NCBI GenBank assembly: GCA_021827255.1
Contig: JAKAWO010000015.1
Span: 1 to 19,411, forward strand
Reading direction: 5' to 3'
Source of the DNA: Acidobacteriota bacterium
GTDB taxonomy: Bacteria > Acidobacteriota > Terriglobia > UBA7540
Length of the DNA stretch: 19,411 nt
Shown: piece after piece, positions 1 through 10,055 of the stretch
Layout of the letters: every line of letters begins with the position of its first letter
How positions within the stretch are numbered: position 1 is the first letter of the stretch
Notes under the pieces: model-generated
Seen by the model: the letters and a program-made list of their open reading frames with translations, nothing else
Databases searched by the model: none
Told to the model about the DNA's origin: nothing
Program-made: the position numbers and the translations under genes

Positions 1-1126
1 GCTCCCGAATTTCACGCGTGTGCCGCCGCTCGTAAATCAGGCCGACAATCAAGAATAGCGCCCCCGTTGAAATGCCGTGGTTGATCTGCTGAATGACGCT
101 GCCGGAAAGGCCCTGCGGGTCGAGCGTAAAAATCCCCAGGGTGACAAATCCCAAGTGGCTGACCGAGGAGTAAGCGATGAGCTTTTTCATGTCGCGCTGC
201 ATCATGGAGACCAGCGCGCCGTAAATAATGGCGATAATCGAGAGTGTGACCATCACCCGCACCACGCGGGGGTCGGCGCTTGCCCGAGGCAGGAGCGGCA
301 GAGAAAAGCGGATAAATCCGTAAGCCCCCATCTTCAGCAAAACACCCGCCAGCAGAACCGAGCCGGCCGTTGGGGCTTCCACGTGGGCGTCCGGAAGCCA
401 GGTGTGGAAGGGGAACATCGGCACTTTGATGGCAAAGCTGATGGCAAACGCGGCAAAAACCCATATCTGCAAGCTCAGCGGCCAGGCGCCCGCGTGTTCC
501 ATCAAATGGATGTAATTGAACGTGTATCGGCCTGTGTCCGTGTGGTATCGGAAGTAGAGGGCCAGAATCCCCAACAACATCAGGACCGAGCCGGCCAGCG
601 TGTACAAGAAGAACTTAATCGCCGCGTAGAGCTTCCGCGGTCCGCCCCAGACGCCAATGATGAAATACATCGGAACGAGCATGACTTCCCAGAAAACATA
701 AAACAAAAACAAATCGAGAGACATGAACACACCCAGCATCCCTGCCTGGAGCAGCATGAACATGGCGTAATACTCTTTCGTCCGTTCTTGAATACCCGAC
801 CAAGATGAGAGGGTGGCGAGGAATCCCAGCACCGTCGTCAGCATGATGAGCAGAAGGCTGATGCCGTCAATACCGAGGTGATACGAGGCGCCAATGGCCG
901 GAATCCAGGGCGCCTTCTCGACAAATTTGAAGAGCCCCTCCGTCGCTGGGGCGGAAGAGAACCAAAACACCAGCGGCAACGAGACCAGAAACCCGACGAA
1001 CATCACCACGTTGCCCCACCAGCGGATGGCGTTCTTGTTCTCCGCCGGAATGAACAGCAGCGGAACCATTCCCGCCACCGGCGTGAACAAGACGATGCTG
1101 AGGATATGCTCATGAAAAAATGTCAT
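1..1126 (-). CDS. nuoM: NADH-quinone oxidoreductase subunit M (3' end outside window)
   Basis: Antiporter-like membrane subunit of complex I that forms one of the proton channels of the membrane arm. The first 375 residues read without interruption from the ATG at 1126 to the left edge; the family is usually about 500 residues, so roughly the last quarter is missing. Family landmarks: a conserved Glu in the FWEVMLVPM segment (about E147), Lys in SFAIKVPMFPFHTWLPDA (about K234), Lys in LLAGVLLKMGAYG (about K265), then the block DMKKLIAYSSVSHLGF and the block NHGISTGALFLIVG. These correspond to the TM5 Glu and the channel lysines known in E. coli NuoM. The start is supported by a GAGG ribosome-binding site six bases upstream. 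The gene follows nuoL after a 107-base gap; nuoN would be expected beyond the edge. No odd residue was seen. Confidence 0.97.
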   Translation of the reverse strand, partial: MTFFHEHILSIVLFTPVAGMVPLLFIPAENKNAIRWWGNVVMFVGFLVSLPLVFWFSSAPATEGLFKFVEKAPWIPAIGASYHLGIDGISLLLIMLTTVLGFLATLSSWSGIQERTKEYYAMFMLLQAGMLGVFMSLDLFLFYVFWEVMLVPMYFIIGVWGGPRKLYAAIKFFLYTLAGSVLMLLGILALYFRYHTDTGRYTFNYIHLMEHAGAWPLSLQIWVFAAFAISFAIKVPMFPFHTWLPDAHVEAPTAGSVLLAGVLLKMGAYGFIRFSLPLLPRASADPRVVRVMVTLSIIAIIYGALVSMMQRDMKKLIAYSSVSHLGFVTLGIFTLDPQGLSGSVIQQINHGISTGALFLIVGLIYERRHTREIRE

Positions 1127-1233
1127 CGCCGACCTCAGTTGCAGGCAGCCACGGCCCCCTCTCTTGACGAGGCAGGAGCTCGCGCCAGCGCCGCGCCTTC
1201 CCTATCCCCTTCGGATTGAACTCTCCCGTCCGC

Positions 1234-3252
<2,019 letters not shown>

Positions 3253-3337
3253 ATAACGCGGAATCGAAACGCTTGCCGGTTCCCTTCCTCAGCTTCAACG
3301 GCTGCTACATCGTCGCCACCGCCTGGGGGCGAGTCTT

Positions 3338-3352
3338 CGTCGCCTCGCGACG
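3338..3352. other. Perfect short hairpin in the nuoK-nuoL gap
   Basis: CGTCGC, a CTC loop and GCGACG form a perfect 6-base-pair stem in the 110-base gap between the nuoK stop and the nuoL start. No run of T follows on either strand, so it is not a classical intrinsic terminator. It could be an RNA-processing or translation-tuning hairpin in the nuo transcript, or chance in GC-rich DNA. Confidence 0.35.
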
Positions 3353-3362
3353 CCGGCCTGTC

Positions 3363-3665
3363 TCACCATTTCAAAAGGTCCATTTCGTCTGCATTGACCG
3401 TTTCCTTGTTCCGAAATAGCGCGATGATGAGGCCGAGCCCTACGGCGGCTTCACCGGCAGCGTCCGTGATAACGAAGATGGCGAACACTTGGCCGGTCAC
3501 CGCATGAAAATAATACGAAAAGGCAATCAAGTTGATGTTGACAGCATTCAGGATGAGCTCGATGGACATCAGAATGACGAGCACATTACGCCGCGTGAGC
3601 ACGCCAATCACGCCGGCCGTTAAAAGTCCGGCGCTGAGAAAAAGGTACCAGTGGATTGGAATCAT
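3363..3665 (-). CDS. nuoK: NADH-quinone oxidoreductase subunit K
   Basis: Small three-helix subunit of the complex I membrane arm (MrpC-like), contributing to the E-channel/antiporter chain. It is exactly 100 residues, the normal length. Both essential intramembrane glutamates are present at their canonical positions: E36 (LMSIELILNAVNIN) and E72 (GEAAVGLGL). Residue 68 is aspartate and residue 71 glycine, in a stretch (ITDAAGEAAVGL) that normally reads like xAAAEAAxGL. This puts an additional acidic side chain one helical turn before E72. The ATG overlaps the nuoJ stop in an ATGA (3662-3665), which suggests translational coupling. nuoL follows after 110 bases. Confidence 0.97.
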   Translation of the reverse strand: MIPIHWYLFLSAGLLTAGVIGVLTRRNVLVILMSIELILNAVNINLIAFSYYFHAVTGQVFAIFVITDAAGEAAVGLGLIIALFRNKETVNADEMDLLKW

Positions 3666-4174
3666 TCGAACCTCTTTTGGGTCATAATCACTGCCCCCAC
3701 CATCGCCACCAGCAGCAGCAGGGAGGCAAGCTCAACCGGCAGCATATACTTCTGGTAAAGCGCCATGCCAACCGCCTGGGTGTTGCCCGGACTCACGCCG
3801 GACGCCGGAGCCGCCGCGATGGCCGGCTGAGCCTGTCCGCGCCAGAGACCATACACCAATTCGGCTAGCAAGAGGATCGCCGTTCCTAACGCCACTCCCC
3901 ACTGCCGGCTGAAAAGGGCCTGCCGCATCGCCACATCCACGTTCACCAGCAACAACACAAACAGGAACAGCACCATGATGCCGCCGACATATAGAATGAT
4001 TTGAACGGCAAAGAGAAATTCAGCCTGCAGGACGAGATAGATCCCGCCCACGGAGAGCAGCGCCACGATGAGCCAGATTGCGCTGTGGACGACATTGCGG
4101 CGTGTGATCACCATTACGGAAGAAAGCAGAGCGGTGGCCGAGAGAATCAGAAACGTTGCTTGCGGAAGTGTCAT
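3662..4174 (-). CDS. nuoJ: NADH-quinone oxidoreductase subunit J
   Basis: Membrane subunit of complex I that takes part in the conformational coupling between quinone site and proton channels (the pi-bulge helix of TM3). It has 170 residues and several strongly hydrophobic helices. The TM3 signature FAVQIILYVGGIMVLFLFVL is present, including the conserved Tyr-Val-Gly. A short periplasmic-type loop rich in Ala, Pro and Gly (AIAAAPASGVSPGN) separates the last two helices. The start chosen gives MTLPQATFLILSATALL. The frame is open 13 codons further upstream (ATG at 4213), but those codons are not family-like. The chosen ATG has only a distant GAAGGG 12-13 bases upstream, so the start is moderately certain. 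It ends in a 4-base overlap with nuoK and follows nuoI after 142 untranslated bases. Confidence 0.95.
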   Translation of the reverse strand: MTLPQATFLILSATALLSSVMVITRRNVVHSAIWLIVALLSVGGIYLVLQAEFLFAVQIILYVGGIMVLFLFVLLLVNVDVAMRQALFSRQWGVALGTAILLLAELVYGLWRGQAQPAIAAAPASGVSPGNTQAVGMALYQKYMLPVELASLLLLVAMVGAVIMTQKRFE

Positions 4175-4316
4175 AGGATGGACAACACCCTTCGAGAGCT
4201 GGCGCCCCGTCAACCCGCCGTATCGCTTGCAGCTTCTTGGCCGCTGAATTCGGGATCGCCAGAAGATGCCGAGACAGTTCGAGATGCTGAGCCCGGGGCC
4301 GCGGGGGTCGAACTTT

Positions 4317-4769
4317 CTACCTTGTGTAGCGGGTCGGTTCCGGCCCCTCTTCGAGCATCTGCCGGTCCCAAATCAATCCGTCGCGGCTGTATCGAGCGAT
4401 TTCAAAGTCCTGGGTCAGCTCGAGCGCATCCACCGGACAGGCATCTTCGCACAATCCGCAGAACATGCAACGGGAAAGATCGTAGGTGAACGTGGTGAGC
4501 TTCTTCTTCCGATCTGCCGTTCGCTCCCATCCCACGACAATCAAGTTTTCTGGACAGGCCAGCGCGCACAGATTACAGGCAATGCAAAGCGTCTCACCGG
4601 TCGCAGGATGATTATTCAGGCGCGGCGCGCCACGGTAGCGCTCAGCCACGGGCGGGCGCTCGAGTGGATACTGTTCCGTATAAGTCGCCTCGGGCCGCTG
4701 ATAACTGAAGGTCAAACGCAAACCCTTTAATAAATCAGTCAAAAAAATCTTGCGCAGCATATCATTCAT
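4317..4769 (-). CDS. nuoI: NADH-quinone oxidoreductase subunit I (2x[4Fe-4S] ferredoxin-like)
   Basis: Electron-transfer subunit of the complex I connecting module. It carries clusters N6a and N6b, which pass electrons toward NuoB and quinone. At 150 residues it falls in the normal range. Two complete CxxCxxCxxxCP motifs are visible: Cys62, 65, 68, 72 and Cys101, 104, 107, 111, giving all eight ligands for two [4Fe-4S] clusters. The first motif follows a GETLCIACNLC segment and the second lies in SRCMFCGLCEDACPVDA, both typical. The N-terminal amphipathic stretch (about residues 8-24) is the membrane-anchoring helix of the family. The ATG overlaps the TAA of nuoH by one base (TAATG), so translation is probably coupled to nuoH. 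An alternative ATG lies at codon 4. Confidence 0.97.
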   Translation of the reverse strand: MNDMLRKIFLTDLLKGLRLTFSYQRPEATYTEQYPLERPPVAERYRGAPRLNNHPATGETLCIACNLCALACPENLIVVGWERTADRKKKLTTFTYDLSRCMFCGLCEDACPVDALELTQDFEIARYSRDGLIWDRQMLEEGPEPTRYTR

Positions 4770-6043
4770 TAGATCGCCTCTCGGGTCGGGCGAGAGCGGT
4801 TGCCGGCTCCCCTGACGCTCACCATCCACGCTGTGAGGATCCCCGCTAAAAGGTTTGCCGCAAGCAGCGGAACCACACGGTATCCTGTCCAGATCAACAT
4901 CGTCGCGGTCACGATAAGGCTCGATAAGGCCACCGGAATCAGGCGGCGCCATCCCACGGTCATCAGTTGGTCGAAGCGGTACCGAGGAAACGTCGCCCGG
5001 TACCAGATGAAAGCATACAATACCGCCAGAACCTTCACTGTGAGCCAGAACACACCCTGAATAGAGCTTAACACCAACGGAATTCCGACGACTCCAGCGA
5101 GGGCCGCACAAAGGATCGCCAACGCGGCAAAGAACATCCGCTCGCCGCGAACTCGGCTTTGAAGACCCAGCCAAAGCACGAACGCGCCAGCTCCAACCAG
5201 CGCCACGACGGGCGCGTAGTCGAGCGGCCACAGCCAGCGGAGGCTCGAAAAGGGGCGAAGCCACCCCCCCAAAAACAGCACCACGGCAAGGCTTGAAATC
5301 AAGACCATGTTGGTGTATTCGGCGAGGAAGTAAAGCGAAAAACGAAACCCACTATACTCGGTGTGGAAGCCGCCCGTCAGCTCCGATTCCGCTTCCGGAA
5401 GGTCGAAGGGATTGCGGTTTGTCTCCGCCACGCCCGCGATCAAATAAACGACAAAAGCAACGGGGTTCAGAAAAACATTCCAGACACCCATCTGCTGTTG
5501 CCGGTTGACGATGACCACCAAGCTCAGCGAATTGGCGATGAGCAGGACGCTGACCACAGCGATGCCCGCAGCCACTTCATAGCTGACAAGTTGCGCCGCC
5601 GAACGGAGCGAGCCGATCAGCGGGTAATGGCTGTTCGAGGCCCACCCGCCCAGGATGATCCCATAAATTCCCAGCGAAGAAAGCCCCAGGATCAAGAGAA
5701 TCCCAATGTTCGGATTGGTAATCGTCCAACCCCCCGGCCCATACGGGATCGCCGCGAAAACCGAGAATGCCGCTACCAAGCTTATGACCGGGGACAGCAG
5801 AAACACAGCCTTATCGGCTCTGGCGGGAACAATGTCTTCCTTGAGTAAGAGCTTGAGCCCGTCCGCGATGGGCTGCAACAGTCCCCAAGGCCCCACGCGC
5901 ATCGGGCCCAGACGCGCCTGCATGAACGCCAGCACCTTCCGTTCCATGTACACTAAATAAGCGACGACCCCTGAAAGCGCCATAAAGACAACGAGGATTT
6001 TGATGGATGACAAAATCAGAGGATGGCGGAACAGGAATTGCAA
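4769..6043 (-). CDS. nuoH: NADH-quinone oxidoreductase subunit H, enlarged form
   Basis: Membrane subunit at the junction of the two arms of complex I; it lines the quinone chamber and the E-channel. Signature segments are MERKVLAFMQARLGPMRVGP (about 33-52), QPIADGLKLLLKEDIVP (57-73), the acidic loop NPFDLPEAESELTGGFHTEY (211-230) and the closing IWYRATFPRYRFDQLM (346-361). The protein has 424 residues, against about 325 in E. coli. The extra length lies in a segment of roughly 60-65 residues at about 266-330, between LFLGGW and FWLTVKVLA, with two hydrophobic helices. There is also a C-terminal addition after the last common helix (about 385-424) with one more hydrophobic segment. The gene follows nuoD after 135 bases and shares one base with nuoI. 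Confidence 0.97.
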   Translation of the reverse strand: MQFLFRHPLILSSIKILVVFMALSGVVAYLVYMERKVLAFMQARLGPMRVGPWGLLQPIADGLKLLLKEDIVPARADKAVFLLSPVISLVAAFSVFAAIPYGPGGWTITNPNIGILLILGLSSLGIYGIILGGWASNSHYPLIGSLRSAAQLVSYEVAAGIAVVSVLLIANSLSLVVIVNRQQQMGVWNVFLNPVAFVVYLIAGVAETNRNPFDLPEAESELTGGFHTEYSGFRFSLYFLAEYTNMVLISSLAVVLFLGGWLRPFSSLRWLWPLDYAPVVALVGAGAFVLWLGLQSRVRGERMFFAALAILCAALAGVVGIPLVLSSIQGVFWLTVKVLAVLYAFIWYRATFPRYRFDQLMTVGWRRLIPVALSSLIVTATMLIWTGYRVVPLLAANLLAGILTAWMVSVRGAGNRSRPTREAI

Positions 6044-6178
6044 TGGCCCTCCGTTACAACTCCTCGAGCTGCGATCTCGGACAAGCCACGCAACCCGAAA
6101 TGATGAATTGCAAGCGCCAAGTGCAGGCCGCGCTTACGGTGCGGCTGCCCTCCGAGCTTTCTTACACCGGCAAAGATC

Positions 6179-7294
6179 TCAGCGATCTACTTCGCCAAGC
6201 ACAATGTCAATGGTGCCGATGATGGCCACGACATCGGCCACCAAGTGTCCCCGGATCATCTTATCGAGGGCCTGTAGATTCACAAACGACGGCGGCCGGA
6301 TGCGGACTCGATAAGGATTCACCGTCCCATCGCTCACCACATAATAGCCGAGTTCACCCTTGGGGCCTTCGATCGAATGATAAACTTCAGTTCCAGCGGG
6401 AGGCTTAATAACCTTGCCGACCTTGCCGAAAATCGGGCCCGGCTCCAAGCGCTCCAAACACTGCCGAATAATGCGCACCGACTGGCGCATTTCCCGAATG
6501 CGAACAAGATAACGGTCGTAGGTGTCGCCGTGCTCGCCTATCGGGACGTCAAACTCGACCTTGTCGTACGCTTCATAGGGCTGGGCTTTGCGGAGGTCCC
6601 ATCGCACGCCGGACCCGCGCAGCACAGGCCCCGTCACTCCGAGAGCGATGGCGTCCTCCGCGCTCAAGATCCCAACCCCTTGGGTGCGACCCATCCAGAT
6701 TCGGTTGGTCGTCAAGAGCTGCTCATATTCGTCAATTTTCAAAAGGAAATCATCGCAGAATTTGCGGATGTCGTTCTCAAACTCGTCATAAAGATCGTAT
6801 TGTAAGCCGCCAATGCGAAACGCATGTGTGGTCAGGCGGGCGCCACAATAGTTTTCAAAGATGCTCAGGATTTCCTCCCGCTCGCGGAAGGTGTAGAACA
6901 GCGGCGTGATGGCGCCCAAATCGAGCGCGTGCGTTCCCAGCCAGAGGAGGTGGCTGGCGATTCGCTGCAGTTCCGCCAGAGTCATGCGGGTCCACTGGGC
7001 GCGCGGCGGCAGCTCGACCCCCAACAGCTTTTCCACCGCCTCACAATAGCCCATGCCGTTCGTCACTCCAGCCACGTAATCCATGCGGTCCGTGTAGGGT
7101 GCGAACTGCGCATAGGTTCGGTTCTCGGCAATCTTCTCAACCCCCCGGTGCAGATAGCCGATGACGCACTCCGACCCCAGCACGCGCTCTCCAGAAAGCT
7201 TCAACTTGACTCGCAGCACGCCGTGCGTCGCCGGGTGCTGGGGCCCCATGTTGATAACCAGCTCGTTGGCGTCCAGAAATGTCGTCTCAGTCAT
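6179..7294 (-). CDS. nuoD: NADH-quinone oxidoreductase subunit D (49 kDa, quinone-binding)
   Basis: Peripheral-arm subunit related to the large subunit of [NiFe] hydrogenases; with NuoB it forms the quinone-reduction pocket. It has 371 residues, the normal size for a stand-alone NuoD not fused to NuoC. The N-terminal MGPQHPATHGVLR and the segment PYTDRMDYVAGVTN contain His24 and Tyr73. Their 49-residue spacing equals that of the quinone-binding His38/Tyr87 pair known from Thermus. The mid part QRIASHLLWLGTHALDLGA and the C-terminus VADVVAIIGTIDIVLGEVDR are also family-typical. A weak ribosome-binding site precedes the ATG. It lies 159 bases after nuoC and 135 bases before nuoH. The usual followers nuoE, nuoF and nuoG are not here. 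Confidence 0.98.
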   Translation of the reverse strand: MTETTFLDANELVINMGPQHPATHGVLRVKLKLSGERVLGSECVIGYLHRGVEKIAENRTYAQFAPYTDRMDYVAGVTNGMGYCEAVEKLLGVELPPRAQWTRMTLAELQRIASHLLWLGTHALDLGAITPLFYTFREREEILSIFENYCGARLTTHAFRIGGLQYDLYDEFENDIRKFCDDFLLKIDEYEQLLTTNRIWMGRTQGVGILSAEDAIALGVTGPVLRGSGVRWDLRKAQPYEAYDKVEFDVPIGEHGDTYDRYLVRIREMRQSVRIIRQCLERLEPGPIFGKVGKVIKPPAGTEVYHSIEGPKGELGYYVVSDGTVNPYRVRIRPPSFVNLQALDKMIRGHLVADVVAIIGTIDIVLGEVDR

Positions 7295-7453
7295 TGGAAA
7301 TCCGATGACCCATGATGAGTGACCAACAACTACTCTAATTGATGGAATCTAGAGGCTGGGTGTGCTCAACGCCTGAGCGTATGATTCCTCATCCTCCGGA
7401 CTTTGGAATTCGACCTTCGCCGGCCACGCATCGCGCGCCCGTCGCGAGCTGGG

Positions 7454-8110
7454 TTATTGTCCGCTTTCGATTTTCAAGTTAGCGCGAACCCACGCCGTAT
7501 CCTGGCGCAAAATGTCATAATCCTTTCGCAACGGATGCCCGGTCCACCCATCCGGCAAGAGGATCCGCTTCAAGTCCGGATGTCCGTCGAAGACGACGCC
7601 GAACAGGTCATAGACCTCACGCTCCAGCCAGTTGGCCCCGGCCCAGACGCCCGTCACCGATGGGACTTTCTCTCCGTCCGCTGCCAGAACTTTCATTCGC
7701 AACCGGTCATTGCGCGCGAATGAATAGAGTTGGTAAACGATTTCAAACCGTTTTTCGCGCTTGGGATAATCTACCGCCGTCAAATCGGTGAGAAAGACGT
7801 AGCTTCCTCCCTCACCGCTCGTTAGGAACTCAGCGACCGCGATCAGTTCTTCTCCTCGGACGCTGAAATACGGTTGCCCCCGGAAAATCAAGCAATCGCT
7901 CACCGCGCCCGGAAATCGTTCCTGCAATGCCTCCACCAGAGGGCTCACCCACGGTTCTGGCTTGACGGATGGCTTCGGAGCGGGCTTCAGCGACGGCGCG
8001 TCGTTTTGTTTTTGAGCGGGCGGAGTTACCGCCGGGATCGGCGGAGCAGTTGGCGGGCCAGCCGCTTCTGCCGGCCCGCCGGGAGGCGGAGACTTGAGTT
8101 CATCGGTCAT
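7454..8110 (-). CDS. nuoC: NADH-quinone oxidoreductase subunit C with proline-rich N-terminal extension
   Basis: Peripheral-arm 30 kDa subunit of complex I that packs against NuoD; it binds no cofactor. It has 218 residues. The conserved family core runs from about residue 55 to the end. It includes FLTDLTAVDYPKREKRFEIV and the diagnostic block WLEREVYDLFGVVFDGHPDL followed by KRILLPDGWTGHPLRKDY. The first 54 residues are low-complexity and rich in Pro, Ala and Lys (for example PPTAPPIPAVTPPAQK), probably a disordered tail absent from E. coli-type NuoC. The gene begins 24 bases after a BamE-like gene rather than after nuoB. The ribosome-binding site is weak, and no internal start gives a better family fit. 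Confidence 0.96.
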   Translation of the reverse strand: MTDELKSPPPGGPAEAAGPPTAPPIPAVTPPAQKQNDAPSLKPAPKPSVKPEPWVSPLVEALQERFPGAVSDCLIFRGQPYFSVRGEELIAVAEFLTSGEGGSYVFLTDLTAVDYPKREKRFEIVYQLYSFARNDRLRMKVLAADGEKVPSVTGVWAGANWLEREVYDLFGVVFDGHPDLKRILLPDGWTGHPLRKDYDILRQDTAWVRANLKIESGQ

Positions 8111-8134
8111 GTGAGCAGCAGGGATCGGGCTTCA

Positions 8135-9007
8135 TCAGTACTGATGGACTTCGGTGACCGTATCGCCAGTAAACACCACATACAGGCAATGGGGTGGCAG
8201 CCCGTATATCCAATCTTCCTCTTGCTCGCCGTCTGACTTCGTGCTTCCAACCTTTCGGTCCGGCGGACCCTTGGCCGAAAATACGTCGCTCTGGTCCATC
8301 CCCACCATGACCACATGCTTTTTGATGGCTTCCTTGAACTGTGGCGGAACCGAGGGCGAGTACAGAACGGTCGGCGTCTGGTGATGAAAATCCAAAACAG
8401 AGCTGAGCAATTGGCGGGCTTGGGCGACCGTAAGCTGATTCACCCCCTTGGCCAGCCGAAGCGTGATGAACGACCCCTCATATCGAGTTTGCTGGACGTG
8501 TTGTGGCCCGATGGGCGTCATATCGCCGGGACCTCCCATGCCGATCTCGATATGGCGATACCACTTCCACTTCTTGCCTCCCCCGTCTATCTCAAACACG
8601 ATCCGCCGGCGGTGAAAATCAATCTTGGTAATCTCAACCGGCATTCCCGGCTTGACAGCCATGCCATTGGCCAGAAGCTGTCTTTGAGCCGCTTTCTGGT
8701 CCAACTCGCCGCGGGCATTGAGGGCGATTCCCTTCTTGCCCGCCGGCAGCGGCACTTTCGTCACCGCAATCGTTGCATCAAGCCCCCGGATCAACAGAAT
8801 CCGCGGATCAGTGAAGTAATTCCTCTTCCCGAAAGCAAGCTCGGCGGCCGCAAGCAATATGAAGAAGTCAACCGCAATCAATGCAGGTTTCTGACCAGAA
8901 CGGCTGCCGTTTTCCCACCGGCCCGGCGACGGCAGTCCTTTCGCCTTGGCGATTGCGCTAAGGGTCTTGAGCCCGAGCCGCGGATTGGGGCAACTCCTTC
9001 CAAGCAT
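8135..9007 (-). CDS. Conserved hypothetical protein, BamE/SmpA-like C-terminus
   Basis: No firm function recognised. The product has 290 residues. Residues 1-39 are basic and polar. A modest hydrophobic stretch, ALIAVDFFILLAAAELAFG (42-60), could be a poor signal anchor. The middle part (about 65-225) is rich in beta-type segments; 118-142 reads like an OB- or SH3-like strand pair (VKPGMPVEITKIDFHRRRIVFEI). The last 60 residues (VGMDQSDVFSAKGPPDRKV, then EEDWIYGLPPHCLYVVFTGD) have the shape of BamE/SmpA-type domains, in which a short helix is followed by GxPD and two strands. The start at 9007 is supported by a GAGGGG site five bases upstream. It lies 28 bases after the CPBP protease gene and 24 before nuoC, so co-transcription is likely. 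The BamE resemblance is by eye only. Confidence 0.8.
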   Translation of the reverse strand: MLGRSCPNPRLGLKTLSAIAKAKGLPSPGRWENGSRSGQKPALIAVDFFILLAAAELAFGKRNYFTDPRILLIRGLDATIAVTKVPLPAGKKGIALNARGELDQKAAQRQLLANGMAVKPGMPVEITKIDFHRRRIVFEIDGGGKKWKWYRHIEIGMGGPGDMTPIGPQHVQQTRYEGSFITLRLAKGVNQLTVAQARQLLSSVLDFHHQTPTVLYSPSVPPQFKEAIKKHVVMVGMDQSDVFSAKGPPDRKVGSTKSDGEQEEDWIYGLPPHCLYVVFTGDTVTEVHQY

Positions 9008-9035
9008 ACGAGCCCCTCATGTCCTTCAGCCTATT

Positions 9036-10055
9036 CTACTCCTTTTTAGCATGGGACGGTCTGTCAGGGAAAATCGTGTACCCTTCAGGCATCGAGAGCC
9101 ACCCGGCGGAAGGCGAGTTCAGAAGCTGCATGGTGCCTGTGACCTTGAGCCGCTTTGAGAAACTCACGTAGGCCAACCCCGATAGAATCACCGCCGTGGT
9201 CAACAGGCTGCCTTCCGGGCCGTACTGACCGCCGGTCAACGGCGCCGCTCCATGAACCCGCGCCACCATCAAACTCCGAGGCACCGCGAGGCCACTGACC
9301 GGGAACCCTAGGACAAAACCTTGCGCGTAATTCCAGGCGAAATGGATTCCCAAAGGCATCCATAATGCCCGGGTGCGCAGGTAGGCTATGGCTAGGAGCA
9401 GGCCAATCAGAACGGTATTGGTGGTCGAAATCATTGTGTGCGACGGATTTGCCAAGTGCCCCAATGCAAACAGAACCGAGAACGCCGCCACCGCCCCCGC
9501 TGGCCGGATGGAATCCGCCAGCCGTTGGAAGGCGTAGCCACGGAAGACCAGTTCCTCGTTTGCGGCCGCCAACATCAGGAAGAATACGTAAAATGCGCCC
9601 GCGCCGAGAATGCTCCCCGCCGGCGATCGTCCAAAGGAGAAATGGGCGAAGCCAAGCTTCCACTCCAGACCCGCGACCAACAAAATCATCGCCGAGCCTA
9701 GCCCCAGTCCCTCCACCATCTCCTGCTTCCACCGCTCATGGAATGCAAACCCCACAGAACCCAACGGCTTACGGTCCAAAAGGCCTGCGAGCATCGTAAA
9801 AACGAACAGGAGCAATGGAAACAAAAAAAGCTCCTGCCAGAATAGCGAGCCCAGATTCTGCCCAACCCACACTGGGCGAGGCCGAAGGCCCACAGACGCC
9901 ATCCCTGCCAGCATCACGGCAAGCACGAGGAGGGCCACCGACAGCATAAACCGCCAAAATGGCCGGACCGCCCCGCCATTCAGGAAAACCCGTCCCAGCC
10001 GCACGCAGCTCCTTCCCGCAACATTAAAGGCGCTCTGCCCGCTGACGGCCCTCAC
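9036..10055 (-). CDS. CPBP-family (CAAX/Abi-like) intramembrane glutamic protease
   Basis: Polytopic membrane protein of the CPBP family (relatives of Rce1 prenyl-protein protease and bacteriocin-immunity proteins). The catalytic signatures are complete. Motif 1, NEELVFRGYAF, gives E167, E168 and R172. Motif 2, FALGH, gives H200. Motif 3, HFAWN, gives H238 and N242. Residues 35-60, 70-95, 115-133 and 150-165 form further membrane segments. The C-terminal 60 residues are soluble. The frame begins with GTG at 10055, which overlaps the stop of the preceding pilin-like gene (GTGA), with AAGG just upstream. A later start at Met37 is possible, as residues 1-30 are not family-like. The substrate cannot be told from the sequence; bacterial members act in peptide maturation, immunity or stress. 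Confidence 0.9.
   Translation of the reverse strand: MRAVSGQSAFNVAGRSCVRLGRVFLNGGAVRPFWRFMLSVALLVLAVMLAGMASVGLRPRPVWVGQNLGSLFWQELFLFPLLLFVFTMLAGLLDRKPLGSVGFAFHERWKQEMVEGLGLGSAMILLVAGLEWKLGFAHFSFGRSPAGSILGAGAFYVFFLMLAAANEELVFRGYAFQRLADSIRPAGAVAAFSVLFALGHLANPSHTMISTTNTVLIGLLLAIAYLRTRALWMPLGIHFAWNYAQGFVLGFPVSGLAVPRSLMVARVHGAAPLTGGQYGPEGSLLTTAVILSGLAYVSFSKRLKVTGTMQLLNSPSAGWLSMPEGYTIFPDRPSHAKKE

Noticed and set aside
4317..5264. A 315-residue version of NuoI extended upstream
   Set aside because: The upstream half is a frame-shifted reading of nuoH and has no NuoI features; the TAATG overlap fixes the start at 4769.
8315..9049. Plus-strand frame of 244 residues opposite the BamE-like gene
   Set aside because: No domain or ribosome-binding context. 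The minus-strand frame has a good ribosome-binding site and fits the gene chain.
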